64,000 bases of DNA from Oxytricha trifallax (GCA_000711775.1 ARYC01000780.1:1-64000), one strand, 5' to 3'. Positions 25,127 through 36,900 are shown, counted from the first letter of the stretch. A program made the numbers and translations. The notes: generated by a model not told the origin, from the letters alone.

Positions 25127-25187
25127 GTGAGAGGGCCAACTTACGACCCTCTCACGCAGACTCTCTTTGCAGCAAGCAAGCAAGCAA
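25127..25187. repeat. GC-rich hairpin followed by GCAA x4
   Basis: GTGAGAGGG at 25127-25135 pairs with CCCTCTCAC at 25147-25155 (9-bp perfect stem, 11-base loop). Next comes a four-fold tandem GCAA at 25172-25187. The patch stands out from the AT-rich surroundings, and a possible coding segment starts soon after. It may be a regulatory or transcribed RNA structure. Confidence 0.5.
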
Positions 25188-25315
25188 ACTAAAGTGACCG
25201 AGCAACTTCCATCATTATTTCTATTTCAGATAAACCACAAAGTGAAGAAGCGAAGCACTTACTCAAAATATTAATTAAATAAAAATAAATAAAATTTATT
25301 TAGTATATTACAGAC

Positions 25316-26822
25316 TCGTCTCAGTCACACCCAGTTAATCCCAAATAACATTAATGATCATGTTTTAGAAGCTTGACAGAGATCTAAAGTGAGAGAAGAG
25401 TAGTGATTAGTGAAACCAACCCGAAAGACCTCATTCAGTACTTGGCGCCATATTTGTTAGCAGATCGCAGAGCCAAAGTACACCATCACAGTCACTCTCC
25501 ATGTGTCTGACTGTCTCAGATTCTGTTCCACTAGCTCCTCAGGAAGAGTCGAGATTTCTCTCTCCGGTAAGTCATTCATTTGAGTGATAAAATGAAATTT
25601 ATCCCTCGTGTGAGAAAACATTCACCAAAGGGATTTTTATATTTTTAATTAATAATTCATTTAATCATGAATATATATTTATAAAACTCTTTTAATTTAT
25701 TCATGATGTATTAACCAAGTTTTTTAGGTTTCACTGCTGTAGCCAAGCTTCAGTCCCAGACAGCAAGAGCAAATAAAGCCTTCAGCGAAGGAGTACATTT
25801 ATAATTTTAATTATTGCAAAAGTATAACTGAATTGAGAAAATAATTATAATAAATATAATATAAATCAAATTAGTGGCAGATAAAGAATGAATAAATATA
25901 ATAATCTTGGGCTAAGGGAATTACAAAATTGCTAGGCTTTACTATTGGATACTATTTTATCTCAGCCCTTGAATGATTTAGCTTCATTTAAATTGAAGGC
26001 ATAATATTAGTTTATCGAAATTAAAAGCATTCACTTAAAGTCAAGTTAATTCATTTCATGGATGAAATAATTAAATGACCCGAGAATAATATATTAAAGT
26101 CTATTTTATTTTAAATTACCTATTGAAAGAGCTTAAGATAGCACAATTAAGTTTTATTTAACTGCCACTAATTTGATTTATGTTAAATAGTTAATTTTAC
26201 TTTAGTAATATTTGTTTACATTACTGGGAAATAATCTGCCCAATAAGTTGCTAGACCTCTGTAAGTGCCCGTCATCTCATAATCCTAGTGACGAATCTTC
26301 TCTGAATCCTTCTTGTTTGTTAATTATTATATATAGAGATTGGAGTTTCCAATAAGAATTTAAAAGAGGAGGTCGTCTAATAATTTAGAACCACAACACC
26401 AAGAGTTTTGAGATAATAAAGTATAAGTGGGTTCTCAATATATATACAATTTATATATTTTGAACTTCTGGTTGAACGGACGATTCATTAAGGAAAGAGC
26501 CAAGAAGGTCCCAGCAGGCTAAACCTGGTATCCATCAGTTAAATTCAAGGAGCCCGAATATTTCGTTATTATAAACCCATTCGCCAAAGGAAAAGGAGAT
26601 TTACCTGAAGAAATAAACTCAAATCATTTACCATCAGTAAGTTAATTTTAAGAATTTTCAATTATTTTATAGTCACTTAGAAGCAGCGAGATACAATTAT
26701 TTAATTCATGCCTAACTACCAAACTCAAAGGTATGCTTGTAATCTATGGACTTAACCAAGAAATGAAGGAAGATTTTGAAACTGAGCTAAGGAAAACATT
26801 AAGACTTCATGGCTTCTCGTGA
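25316..26822 (+). CDS. unrecognised gene; 5' part is a diverged copy of the gene at 38.5 kb
   Basis: The first block (25.34-25.56 kb) reads SCFRSLTEIQSERRVVISET and YLAPYLLADRRA, then in another phase a Cys/Ser-rich stretch. It matches the 5' block of the minus-strand gene near 38.5 kb, with mostly silent or mild changes. GTAAGT at 25566 and an acceptor at about 25727 suggest an intron, and a MITE (25812-26208) follows. The 3' part is well ordered: NNLPNKLLDLCKCPSSHNPS, WLNGRFIKERAKKVPAGQTW, EPEYFVIINPFAKGKGDLPE, a 36-nt intron (26637-26672), then LVIYGLNQEMKEDFETELRK and TGA at 26820-26822. One TGA and a one-base slip in the 5' block suggest that part is decayed. Family unknown. Confidence 0.5.
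25812..26208. mobile_element. TA-bounded MITE, copy 4 (degenerate)
   Basis: Begins TATTGCAAAAGTATAACTG and ends TTTTACTTTAGTAATA, a worn form of the GCTAAAG-type ends. Internal blocks are recognisable but diverged between arms, so it is older than the other copies. Confidence 0.7.
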
Positions 26823-26999
26823 ATAATATCTTTTTGACTTCACTTGAAGTTATAAAACAGATTTTCTGAAGATAATTAATTTTCATTTTTATTAAAAGTA
26901 CGAAGCTTTTAACTAATGGTTCTTAGATAAAATTGGTTTCAAGATAAGATTCAGACTTTAAGTTAGTTAGAATTCATTTCTGTTATATTTATTCCAATA

Positions 27000-28470
27000 T
27001 TTTTTACATTCGAATATGGAAACTTGTCCTTAAAATCAATTAATCAACTCTGGGCTGCCACTTATTCTGACCAAGTTTCTAGTTCACTTAAAAGCCTTTG
27101 GTCAATTTTATGATATTTTTAGCATAAATTAATTCATATTTTGAGATTATAAAGAAAGTTGAAATAGATGAGACTTGTGGTATTTTTATAGGAAAAATGA
27201 ATAATCAAAATATAATTTTACAATAGACTTCAATCATAGAATCAGGAGGTTTATTCTTTTAACCCTTAGGTAATGAGCTATTTGATTATCAAATTCAATC
27301 AGTACCTTTAATCCTAGACCAGTAAAATTGAGGTTTGTAATGTGCAAACAATTATCTGAGGGATTTTATTATCCAACTTTTTGGTATGCCATTGAAGCAA
27401 ATTAAGCAAAAATCTACTCATCAAAGGTATTGTAGTAAATCATTTCCTCTTCATTTGAAATGATCTTAACTATTAACTTAAACTGAAGTTACTCTTAATT
27501 CTCAAGAAATAATTTAATGTCTGTTACTTATATAGATCTCTTGAATTACACTTCTTATATTTGATGATAGTCGTACTTAAATTTTTTGATTTACTCCACA
27601 GATAATATGACCTTATTTGAAGATTCTTACGAGACGAATTGATGCGATTGATCGAGAGATTCTTTTCTAACCACTATTAATTAATGGAAATTATATATTG
27701 TCGAAAGGATAGGCGTTAATGTTATATCTAGTCCTGAATATAATAGCTTCTCTTGTTTGTAATAATGGTACTCTTTGCAAGCAAATCTTGGAATAGAGAG
27801 TTTGAAGAAGTGTTTAAACAGTCTTCTCTGGGTTTAGTGGAACTGACTAAATCAAAAGTCCAATTAATGCTTCATAGCCTATATATTTAAATTGTTGAGA
27901 TCTAAGAGGACTTCAAACTTAATGATAAAATAACAAAAAATTTCATTGGTCTTGTTTCGAATTTTACAAATATTATAGTTTACAAACCATCATTTAATTA
28001 AATTTAATAAATTAAGGTTAAAGAAACTTACCACTATACGAGATGAACAATTTATTTATATTTATTTTTATTATAGATATAAGTAGAGGGAAGTTGCTCA
28101 ATTTCCTCAATCAATAAATTGAAAAGTTTGTTACAAAAGTCAGCATCTCTTTAGAAATTCTACAAAAAAAATATTTGCAACTAAAAAAATTAAATAATTA
28201 TTTTGGTGATGTTATTTAACAGTTTGAGTTGCTGATTATTTTCTAAAACCTTCAAGTCTAATTCATAGTTTGAAAATAGTTATTATGGCCCTTAAACTGC
28301 AATCATATTATTGCTTGAAGATCCTAGGTTAATATTCGCATCTTCACTTGAGTTTCCAGATATAATAGAATTAAGGTTAATTATCAAATATTGAATTGAT
28401 CAGAAAGATTTTGAAAATATTCCTGATCTAATAGGGTAAGCTCCACACTTAGAATTAGTGCTTGATCTTA
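27000..28470 (-). CDS. unrecognised gene, helical-repeat character
   Basis: Minus-strand segments: NMIAVQGPQQLFSNYELDLK at about 28.3 kb, RDADFCNKLFNLLIEEIEQL at about 28.1 kb, FKYIGYEALIGLLIQSVPLN and NPEKTVQTLLQTLYSKICLQ at about 27.85 kb, then a long frame from about 27.69 kb to TGA at 27234-27236 with YHQIQEVQFKRSIQVTDIKL, SNEEEMIYYNTFDEQIFAQF and a beta-like ITNLNFTGLGLKVLIEF. The alpha-helical then beta-sandwich order and KYIGYEAL faintly recall adaptin large subunits, but this is weak. A frame change near 27.68 kb marks an IES or slip. More possible coding lies at 27.0-27.1 kb. Boundaries are approximate. Confidence 0.45.
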
Positions 28471-28479
28471 ATAATTTAT

Positions 28480-29090
28480 AAATAATTCTGGTTTCGGGTA
28501 ATTGTTCGCAAAAATCAAGCCATTGTCAGTGATTATTCTGCAAACTTGATAATTATTTAGATATTGGTGGTATATTATAAATGTTGGGATAATTAAATTA
28601 ATAACTAAGTATATACAAATATATTTTTGAATAATCAAATTCCAAAACATAATTACAATAACAGTTTTCTTAATTATCAAAAAATGTTTTAAAATTTTAA
28701 GAGATATGAGAATAATTAACCATTAAAAATCGAAGTTATATTGATTATATTACAAACTCGCATTAGAATTCATTATCTTTCTTAACTAAATTTTACTAAT
28801 AATTTATAAAGCTATAATTTTTAAATCTGATTAAGTCTTTGTATATCAATAAGAATAAGTATACAAATTTTATCTCCTAAATTTCTAATTATCAAATATT
28901 ATTTTTACTCAATTAACATAAATAAAATGTAGAATTTAGGTGTAATAATTATTAATCATTTTTTATAATTTAAGCAAAGAAAACTCATTAAAATATTTAT
29001 TATTCCATGTAATTAATTTTTAAACTTAATTTCTTAAATAAATAAATCACTCTTTAATAAAACTAATAAAAACCTATACAGCATATACAA
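28480..29090. other. AT-rich flank of the transposon-like cluster
   Basis: About 600 very AT-rich bases between the helical gene and the end of the MT-A70 gene. No (CCCCAAAA)-type telomeric repeat and no convincing terminal inverted repeat partner was seen here. Confidence 0.4.
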
Positions 29091-29095
29091 GACAA

Positions 29096-30070
29096 TCACT
29101 TTAGGTTGTTGCCAAATGTAGTCCACCCTCTCCTTATATTGTTTTTCCTTCCAAAGATTTCTAAGTTTAGGCTATCGGGGGCAATCGTTTGGATAAAGTC
29201 ATATATTTTGCCAGGTTTTGCAGAATGTTTGTCTATTGCATCAAATATGACCGATTTTGCCGTGTGGTATTTTACAATTTGAGACACTTTGCCTTTCACT
29301 GCGATTATAAATGTTTCGTTGCAGTGAGCTGTATACTTTCCCCATCCTTAGTATAGGACCCCATTGGTTGTTAGTTTCACCCATTCTCCCCTATCAACTT
29401 CTCTGTATCCATTTTTCTCGAGCAGTTTCATGGCCACATCTCTCTTCGAGTTCACTATCCATAAGATTAATATTCCTTACTCTTGCACTAAATGTAGAGG
29501 CATCTCAATTATTTCCTTGTCTGATAAAGTTGGGTAGGGTAAGTCTTGTTTTAATCTCCATGGAGGATCCATCATTATAACTTCGTATAATTTGTTGTGT
29601 CTTTTCTTGACATCCTCTGCAATATCATACCACATTTATAAATCTCTCACATCGCCTTCGAAAATATTTGGTTGAGTTAATAACTTGTATGTTAGTTTTT
29701 TTACTCTCTACTTAACTGTAGTCATTTCTATTCCCTTTGGTACTTTTACTAGCACTTCAGCAGGCCCCGTAAATATCCCCATTTTTTCTTTGAGTTTCAA
29801 TCTTTTTTCTTCTTGTTATATTTCTTCAGTTTTGAATTGAAATTTAATCTCATGCTTTTGACAATCATTGCTCCTAGTGAAAATATTTCTACAGTATCTG
29901 CAAGTCTTTCTGGCTGTTTTTTCAAGCAATCGTGTTTCTTTATGTTGTTATTTATGGAATAGGGAGAAATGTGTTCTGATTGAGGTCCCCTTATCGAATT
30001 TCTTTTGACAAAAAGGGCAAGTGGTTTAATTAGTGGCATCAATATACTCTGGTTTTTCACGCTTGTTCAT
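29096..30070 (-). CDS. two-C2H2-finger protein fused to MT-A70 adenine methyltransferase domain
   Basis: An uninterrupted 324-codon frame from ATG (MNKREKPEYIDATNQ) to TGA. Residues 18-41 hold a C2H2 finger, TCPFCQKKFDKG...THFSLFH; residues about 57-78 hold a second, CRYCRNIFTRSNDCQKH. From about residue 160 comes the MT-A70 domain: MMDPPW (DPPW at 29558-29569), DLPYPTLSDKEI, GILILWIVNSKRD, GEWVKLTTNG, HCNETFIIAVKGK and PGKIYDFIQTIAPDSLNLEI with FGRKN. DPPW is the catalytic motif of N6-adenine methyltransferases (METTL3/IME4 for RNA, ciliate MTA1/AMT1 for DNA). The finger plus DPPW plan suggests sequence-guided DNA or RNA adenine methylation; this is inference. Start: first ATG, just before the first finger. 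It has no introns or IESs, unlike the host genes nearby. Confidence 0.93.
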
Positions 30071-30158
30071 TATTATGTTTTTTCAGGATAATTGCTATTG
30101 CCCTCACAGCCATTAAATACCATCGACCATCTTGACCATAGTTATGAATATTCACTTC

Positions 30159-30766
30159 GCCGCAAATTGTTTTCAGCCAGAGATTTTGCCGCAAATTGTT
30201 TTTGTAAAGTTTACTTTCAAAGTGAGATGGCTCCATGTCCTTCCACCATTGCAATTATTCCGATAATATACTATATAATTAATAATATAATTAAATATTT
30301 CTCATGCTTTAATGGCATCATCTACTCTTATTTACTCATTTTAATTTATTTTATATAATCACTTTCAATCAATACTATATAGGATCAAACGGTAAAAATA
30401 ATAACTCATGTAAGTTGGTATATAATATGGTAAGTAATCAAACATGAATATGTTCAAAAATTTATTATAAAAGTTTGAGATATTGTTAATTCTTGATAGT
30501 CTCTTTTCTTAGGACTATAACCCAGTAATTTGTTATATTATATGTCATTAAAAGTGTAATAATAATTCATAGGGATTAGAACAGGGGTCTCAAAAATGGG
30601 ATCAGCTTTAGATTTTAGTAAAATAACATTCTATCAGATATCGTGAAGACTCGAAAAGCAAGAATAAAATGTACTTATAATTTATTTTAATCTATAGGGG
30701 GTCCATGCAAGAAAGTTGTCCCAAAAACAAATTGCGGTAAAAAATGGATTTATAAACAATTTGCGG
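30159..30766. promoter_or_regulatory. paired inverted CCGCAAATTGTTT motifs between divergent genes
   Basis: GCCGCAAATTGTTTT occurs at 30159-30173 and 30188-30202. In the opposite orientation AAAACAAATTGCGG lies at 30724-30737 and AAACAATTTGCGG at 30754-30766. Two direct pairs thus face each other across about 520 bases, in the space between the divergent MT-A70 and 25-kDa genes. They could be binding sites for the zinc-finger protein or the transposase, or shared promoter elements. Confidence 0.5.
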
Positions 30767-31008
30767 TTTGAGAGATGACAGATAAGGATGGGCAAAGAGT
30801 AAGTTTTCTCAATAAGTCATATTATTTTCAAACTTATAATTTCAATATACTCCAAAATTCATTTAAGTCGAGCAATCATTGATGAATATATAAAATTCAA
30901 ATTTTTTATGACTTTAATTCATAATAAGTGTTGGTTATTAACATTAGCTATTATAGTTGAAAGCTATGAGATCAGTATACTGATCAATGCTGATTGAATT
31001 AATTAGTA

Positions 31009-31872
31009 ATGAATTTCTATAAGAAACTCATGAATCTCCTCATACAGGAAGTAAGTATATCAGTAAAATTTAAAGTATTTCTATTATAAATTAAACCTTT
31101 TGCATTAGATGAATCAACCAAACTAGGCAGGCATCACAGGTCATGATATTAGGGAGTTGTCTAACAAGTTCAGATCTAAGAGTGATATGACGACCTACCT
31201 AAAATATAACAGTAATTCTTTTTATTTTTAACTTTTTAGGGGGCTATTTTTTGCCCAATGACGCTCATCTTACTGTGAGATTTCTCAGAGACTTTTTTGC
31301 AGGAGAAAAAGACCTACTCAAAGCTGCAAATGTGATGGTCTTCAATGTGCCCTATTATGAAGAGTTATCTGTCGAAAAGGTATTTGCACAAGTTAAGGAT
31401 GACCCAGAAATAATGAGATTCATGAACTATTACTCTGATTACCAGGTAATGCCAGATAGAAAATACTTCTATGGGGTGCTTGGTACATTGTGGCCAAAAT
31501 ATGTCGAAGTCATAATAAAGAATGCCACTCGTATAAGAAACCTGAAAGACAATGAAGAGGAAGTCAAGGAGAAAATACTTATTAGAGATGACATTTTCAA
31601 AAAATTAATAGATGAGCCCTTTTTCTCAAGTAAGACGATGCTTCTTTATTTTATTTTTAGAAACTAAAGGCAGGGCAATCTCTATGCTGAAGGCAGGGGC
31701 CAAACCAAGATAAAGGAGACAGAAAAGGGAGGCTCATGAAATATCATTACCATTCTAAGATTTCAAAGCATAAACTGAAGACTATGGCGAAAATAACCCT
31801 GAACAGAAGGAGACCTCCAGTGCCCATATCTCCAGCGGTAAGAGAGCTCCCGGGGATGTTGACATGGAATGA
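31009..31872 (+). CDS. unknown ~25-kDa protein of the transposon cluster
   Basis: ATG at 31009 opens MNFYKKLMNLLIQE. Introns fit at 31051-31108, 31212-31239 and 31630-31660, all GT..AG. The core reads GYFLPNDAHLTVRFLRDFFA, NVPYYEELSVEKVFAQVKDD, PDRKYFYGVLGTLWPKYVEV, then a helical charged region and a basic, disordered C-terminus ending SGKRAPGDVDME with TGA at 31870-31872. A one-base slip in the G run at the second splice junction is needed to hold frame. The size matches the 22-kDa class of TBE proteins, but I cannot show homology by eye. Aromatic Tyr/Trp/Phe spacing suggests a folded domain, possibly DNA- or partner-binding. It converges on the transposase gene. Confidence 0.7.
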
Positions 31873-31916
31873 GAAAATATTGAATAATTATATAATAAGT
31901 TAAATGCTTGAGGGTT

Positions 31917-32963
31917 TCAAACCTCAGCCTAATATTGTCTAATTTTTTGTACATGTCTATCAACTATTCTTCTAACTACCTACAACTCTACTTTCTCTAT
32001 ACATTTACGCACAATCATTGTGTGGCGAGTATTGGTGACTTCAAAATCTCGAGTGACCATCTCTTTCTTGTACTATCGTTTAGCTTAGGCAAAATATTCT
32101 TCAATACAATTATACTCGGATGAATATGGCGCATTAAATAAACAAGTCCAACCTAACATCTGAATCTATTATTACACTATACGACTATGATGGGACCTCA
32201 AGTTATCCCAAAATATTACAACATTTCCACTCTGGTTATGTACCTGTAAATATTCTAAGAACGCATGAATATCGGCTATCTTGATTGAATCATGTTTTAC
32301 TTGATATCCCTCTAAACCCTCTTCAAAGCTGATTGCTACGATTGCCATCAAAGTTTTGAGCTTTAAACCCTCTTTTTTATTTAATTAGTTTTACCCTTTC
32401 AGAGCCCATGACCTTTGTGAAATTTAGTATGGCTTAAATATCACTTCATCTATGTAAATAATTTTCTTTCTAGACTCTATAGCCCCAATGAATTGCTGAT
32501 ACCTTTAGCATCTCAATTAGAGAATATGCTACATCTTCTATTCTGAGAATTTAAAAGTGGACTTCATTGTTTTGTATTTTATTCCATTTTATCTATAGAG
32601 ATAGGCAAGCTATGACACTGTAATGGTCTTGTCGGGGTAAAATCTATGAAATAATAGAGTTCTATCTTGCAGCGAGTGTCCCTTCCAAGCTTCCAGTGTT
32701 TCAGCAGATATCAAAAAAAGCTTTTGTTCTCTGTCTAAGTCCATCTTCCACGGATTTCTTGGTTTGTAGCATTTCCTATTAACTCCGATACTTTCCTTGC
32801 AAACTTTAATCACTTTAGAATATGAGATGTTCAGCAGATTAGAGATTTCAGAATAACTACACAAACATTTGGCACCTTGCTAAGGTTTTAAGCTACCAAA
32901 CCTCAATAATAGGATATACTCGTCAACATCGTAGTGCAATTTAAAAGCTTAGGTGTTAGACAT
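31917..32963 (-). CDS. Tc1/mariner-IS630 type DDE transposase, intact
   Basis: A 348-codon frame from ATG (MSNTQAFKLHYDVDEYILLL) to TGA at 31917-31919 with no break, intron or IES; predicted mass is about 41 kDa. Residues about 40-60 form a helix-turn-helix (YSEISNLLNISYSKVIKVC). The catalytic motifs follow in order: KIIYIDEVIF (first D), VVIFWDNLRSHHS (second D) and FNAPYSSEYNCIEEYFAQAK (final E). The IYIDE, WDN..HHS and P-x-x-S-x-x-x-N-x-I-E pattern is that of IS630/Tc1 transposases, including the 42-kDa TBE transposases used in Oxytricha genome rearrangement. Gln is written often as TAA/TAG, so it is adapted to the host code. The full frame suggests recent activity or selection. Confidence 0.95.
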
Positions 32964-32969
32964 TAATCT

Positions 32970-33950
32970 TTAGTGGCCTTATATATATTTATTTATTAAT
33001 TAACGAATTAATATTAATCACATTGATTACTTGTTGTGGCATCGGTTTTAATACTGCCAAAGATTTTTTAATCCTGAAATCTCAATATATTTTATGTTCT
33101 TGTAATACATTACAAAAATCAAAACTTAACTACAAAATTAAATTTAGTTTTCTCAGATTTCTTTTCCTTAACAGTTGTTGTATAGATAAATCTCAATTAA
33201 TCAAAATGATCAAATATTTGATGCATCGTTTATAGTCCAAACATGATTAGTTTAATAAACTCTTATTAAACAGTAATAGGTGATTTTATTCAATTTAATA
33301 ATGCTAACAATGTTTTTCCGTTAATTAGCTTTTCATATCTCAAGATGTCATTAACAGTTACTTGAGGTTGATCGATTTTCATGCTTAAAACATATAATTA
33401 AAAGTTAGTTTCCTCGAATTTTGATTGTAGTTTTTTAGAACTTATTAAAATCCCTGAAAAATTAATTATAAATCTGATTTAATGAATAAATATTTTAAGT
33501 TTTAGTTCTAATTGTTAACAAGAATTAATGATTCAGTTATTATTTTTTATTCTATTGAGAGAGATTTTCAGAAATAGTGGAAAAATATCTCCTCTGATAT
33601 TAACTCTCTTGTGGTATTTAAGATTTTAATATGCTCTATTTTATTTAAAATGTGTATGATAAATTATATCTTCTAATTAATCAAATAAATTAATTTAAAA
33701 GATAAGAATAAGTTATCTGAAACAATATTAAGTAATTTATATTTGCCTTTCATTATTGAAAAATACTAGATTTATATTTACATTTTTATATAAAAATGCA
33801 AATATTACCCAAAAATATAAAGTCCAAACTCTATTAAGAAGATTATTAATATTAAAGTTTTTTAATAATTTTCTTAATTATAAAGAGCAAGAAGTAAATA
33901 CTAATGTTAATTAGATTAATTATTAATTTATGGGACTGGGTGTTCAATTC
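32970..33950. other. AT-rich flank beyond the transposase
   Basis: About 1 kb of AT-rich DNA between the transposase start and the 3' end of the large minus-strand gene. I looked for an inverted copy of the left flank and for telomere-like repeats and saw none. Weak open frames are probably chance. Confidence 0.4.
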
Positions 33951-33959
33951 CTTCTCTTG

Positions 33960-36900
33960 TAAAAGTCTGATATAAATTTAGAAACAAATTAAGTACCTTC
34001 TAAGTTTTAAGTCATCGACACAAATGTAAATAACTCCATTTTCTACTTTTAAGAACTTTTCTGACTAACTCATTAAATTGAATTGATCAACTTTCTGCAA
34101 ATGTAAATTCTTGTCTGCAAAATCAATGTCAAAGGTTTATACTGATTATAAATGTGATTAAGATTGGGAAATGATCGATTTAATAACTTATTTAGGATTT
34201 CTGACAATGGTTTACTTTCTTGATGTCTTCGTTTTTAATACCTACTTGCTTAAAATATGTTTGTCAGTTTTATCAAGAAAATAAATATCACACAAATGCT
34301 CAATCAAATTAAAAATAGGATTTCCATAAATTTATTTTATTCAATTATTAACAGAAATTCACTAGTGTCTTTAAATTAGTCTACAAGAGGAATTAATTAT
34401 TTGTTTTTCCAATTCTGGATTGTACGATTTTTATCTTAAATATAAATAAACTTTTTTATAATGAAGCCATAATCAGATATGAAGTTTTTAATTTATTTTT
34501 AAATATATGCTTGAATATAATTTAAAATTACTATTTTAAATTCTTATTGATTTATTATAGTTATGATTCTTCAGAAAGAGTCACAAAACTAAAATCATGA
34601 GTTTCTTGATTGTGATCATCTCTCTCAATAATCACGCTTATTTGTTATTAAATAACCTAAAATAAATTTAGACATAACGAGCATTACATTTTGTAATATA
34701 GATTAAAAATAAATTAATCTAGAATAGTATAAATTGAAATATCTAATTGAGAAAATAGTTAAGGCTTATTTATGTTAAAAAAAACAATTAGTTTTCTACC
34801 CATGCACTTCCAAAATTAATGTATTTTGATTTTAAAAAAAAGGATTGAACTCAAATAGATTCTAAAAAATAGAAAAATATAACGAATAATTATTTCAGGA
34901 TTTGATTACTCTGATTTTTAACCGATTCCAATAAAGTAAATTGAGTTGTCTCTTTCTAAATTAGAACCCACTTAAATGAAGTCAATCAGATTCTCAAATG
35001 GGAGCAAAATTCTTCCAATTATTTCATCCCTTAATATATTTTGGCTCAATCTATTAGTTTTGGTGCTCTATTTACTCTGAATCATTAAACTCTTTTAAAT
35101 CAAGCTCTCAACTAGAGATTCTAAATCATAAAATAATTTTGAATATCGTGTTTATAAATAGTTTATAATATAGATTAATGGCAAGGGAATAAGTGATTCA
35201 AAACTGAATCTTCATTTTTGTATGGAACATCACAAACTCTGCAACTATATTTGCCGTCAATTAAAACCTGACTTCAATCTCAACAGTCTTGTTTGTTTTA
35301 TTTTGCATAACGGCTCCTGTTAATACTGGTTTTACACATTTATCACTATTGACTGAGGCTAAATAGAGTTAGTTAAAGAGATTATTTAATATATTATCTG
35401 CCTTCTTATCTTTGTCTAGTTCTTTCTATACCTCAATAATAATGACAAGAGCGGCTGACAAACTTTCATTTTTAGTTCTTACTAATGAAATCTTTGATGT
35501 TTCCAATCCGAAACCCATCATTATCATCTAGTACAATATTTCTTATGATGGCTCTACTGGTTTGATCTAAATTTATTAATGGTAAATTAAGCTTTCTTTA
35601 TTATTCATTAGGATCAACCTTCTTTTCTTCTTTAGCTTTCTCTTTTTTCTCTTGAACGTGAAGAGGTATATCAGTGTCTCTGAGGAACTTAGAAATGCTT
35701 AAGAGATTTTAATTTTCAATCTCAAGTGAATCGTCAACCTCAATTTCCTCTAAATCTTCTTGGCCTTCATTAAACATTGTGAAAAATAGATCTTCAGTGA
35801 TTACATCCTCTTCTACGGGCTTGGTTTTGTTTATAACTTTCACTTTTTAGCCCTTCTTTGTGAGAATTTTTACATTGCAACAACCTTAGTCTTCTTGTTT
35901 CAATTCTTCCTAAAGCAAAAACTTAAAACCTTAAATTAGGAAATTCTTTTAGTTAGTTTAGGATGAATGATTTGCAAAAAGAAGTTAATCAATTTCTTTA
36001 TCTTAATATAGTTTAAGTTTTAAATTTAGTCCTGCAATTTTCTGTAATCTCAATTTAGAACTCCAAATATTTATTGAACCATCTTTACTGCCAGTCAAAA
36101 TTAAGTATGATTTTTGGATAGATTTTACCGAATATAAAACAAATATAATATAATTGCGAATCAATAGAAGAGTAATTTTGTTTAATTCCATTGAGGTTGT
36201 TTTCGTGGACTTGGGGAGGTATGTTATTATTCATAAATTTTTGAAATAAAATTTTTTTTAATTCATTAATTAAAACTCAAAATAAATATAAATCTTAAAA
36301 AGAAACAGAGTGTAATACTTTTTCTAATCTTGGTTGAGTAAGTAACCTTTTTTATCATAAGATTTATTGTTTTATAAATATACTCTCTTATGTTAAGAAC
36401 TTTTATTTGATTCTTATTGACTTATTCAGTATTCCAGATGTATGAATAATGATATTTTTCGGCCAAAAATGATGATTAAACGATGAAAACAATAGAAAAG
36501 ACCAATATTTTTAAAAAAATACAATAAAAATGCTAATAATCTGAAATTGTGCATCTAAACAAATAAACACTTATTCGCTTAAATAGAAAGTTTTTGAAAA
36601 TTGATAAATTAATAAACTTATTCACTATATGAAATAATTGCAATTAGTAAATGTTTAGCTATATCTACATATTTCATATAATTTATCGCACTTTCATATT
36701 AATAATTGTTCTTGTATTTTTAATAAACAATTTCTTGTCTGTTTTAATATATTTTAAATAAAACATGAAATTTGTATTTTATCAATTTTCAAGGTCTCAT
36801 TAATTGGAACATTCCATGTTGGCAGTCCCTTCAAGAGTAAATTTTACAGGAATTGTTTTTAATGTTGGAAGCTAAAATCTTAATCCGCTATTTAATTCTA

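Larger units (their letters stand above)
29096..32963. mobile_element. TBE-like Tc1/mariner DNA transposon gene cluster carrying an MT-A70 gene
   Basis: Three genes sit together with no IES: C2H2-MT-A70 (-, 29096-30070), a roughly 25-kDa protein (+, 31009-31872) and a DDE transposase (-, 31917-32963). The last two converge with only 44 bases between their stop codons. Known TBE transposons of Oxytricha encode a 42-kDa Tc1/mariner-type transposase, a 22-kDa protein and a 57-kDa zinc-finger protein. The plan and sizes here are similar, but the zinc-finger protein has a methyltransferase domain. All frames look whole apart from one possible base slip in a G run of the middle gene. I could not find terminal inverted repeats, so the true ends are unknown and the limits given are those of the genes. 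Confidence 0.75.

Noticed and set aside
25812-26208. Independent intron of the 25.3-kb gene
   Set aside because: TATTG..AATA ends and internal blocks match the MITE family; it has no GT..AG ends.
30057-30254. Separate protein gene upstream of the MT-A70 gene
   Set aside because: The 65-codon frame contains two copies of the CCGCAAATTG motif, has no recognisable domain, and overlaps the MT-A70 start; chance or leader sequence is likelier.
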